Assembly: GCF_932526225.1 (NCBI RefSeq)
Contig: NW_026019275.1
Coordinates: 1 to 43,278, forward strand
Origin: Nematostella vectensis
Lineage: Eukaryota; Cnidaria; Anthozoa; Actiniaria; Edwardsiidae
Direction of reading: 5' to 3'
Length of the DNA: 43,278 bases
Shown here: positions 43,118 through 43,278 of the stretch, in pieces
How the letters are laid out: every line of letters starts with the position of its first letter
Numbering within the stretch: the stretch's first letter is position 1
Notes under the pieces: generated by a model
The model's input: the letters and a program-made list of their open reading frames with translations, nothing else
Database searches by the model: none
What the model was told of the DNA's origin: nothing
Position numbers and translations under genes: made by a program

Positions 43118-43278
43118 AAGTAAAAAGCGTGCATGCCGGAAAAAAATCCGCTCGACAATTATATTCGAAATAAAATATCATTCACAGAAAAAACCTGCAA
43201 CACACAATCAGAGTTTTTTAGATTTTCTAATGATTCGTCCGTAACTAACACGATCTGATTTTAAATAAAAAAATTAAA

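Larger units (their letters stand above)
40893..43278. other. Host non-coding DNA
   Basis: A/T-rich, probably intron or upstream region of the minus-strand gene. Contents: ATTT-rich repeats (41187-41220), GTAA repeats (about 41750-41772), a 59-bp tandem duplication (42326-42443), and C-rich and AAAAT repeats (43060-43115). No exon I could support. Confidence 0.5.

Overview
The window looks like animal nuclear DNA. It has spliced host genes with signal-peptide, FN3 and EGF modules, Pol III tRNA genes and many simple repeats. A cnidarian host is my best guess from the style of the giant transposon, but nothing here proves it. There are three parts.

(1) Positions 1-8190 are a head-to-tail array of 49 tRNA-Ser(GCU) units, all on the minus strand, with a period of about 158 bp. 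Six copies match the consensus exactly. Others carry point changes, eight share a 17-nt insertion next to the T arm, four share a damaged 5' end, and two are interrupted by the same 266-bp transposon. The array grew by block duplication: a segment of about 1.9 kb that includes the transposon is present twice.

(2) Positions 8191-11950 and 33908-43278 are host flanks. On the left are the first two coding exons of a GM2-activator/ML-domain-like gene (plus strand) whose later exons I cannot find. On the right are ten consecutive phase-compatible exons of a minus-strand extracellular protein with an FN3-like module, beta-propeller-like repeats and an EGF domain.

(3) Positions 11951-33907 are a complete 21,957-bp Polinton/Maverick (adintovirus-like) element with 220-bp terminal inverted repeats that appear identical. 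It encodes protein-primed family B DNA polymerase, a chromodomain-bearing rve integrase, two tandem penton-like minor capsid proteins, a double-jelly-roll-type major capsid protein, an adenain-like protease, an FtsK/HerA-type packaging ATPase, several small basic core-like proteins and a pX-like protein. Accessory genes lie at the ends: GRF zinc-finger, coiled-coil and RING proteins, and several with no recognised family. All replication, integration and virion genes are open, so the copy may be recent and competent.

The most interesting feature is regulatory. One gene near each end (coiled-coil on the minus strand, RING on the plus strand) has the same layout. Each ORF ends in a C-terminal membrane segment encoded inside a retained intron of 138 or 141 nt. 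A phase-0 donor sits just before a Val-Ile codon pair, and a phase-0 acceptor leads to a hydrophilic second exon that has no start codon of its own. Each gene could therefore make a membrane-anchored and a soluble isoform by intron retention. TGACGTCA (CRE/ATF) palindromes recur in the TIRs and in several internal promoters, and the TIRs end exactly at a TATA box that points inward at both ends.
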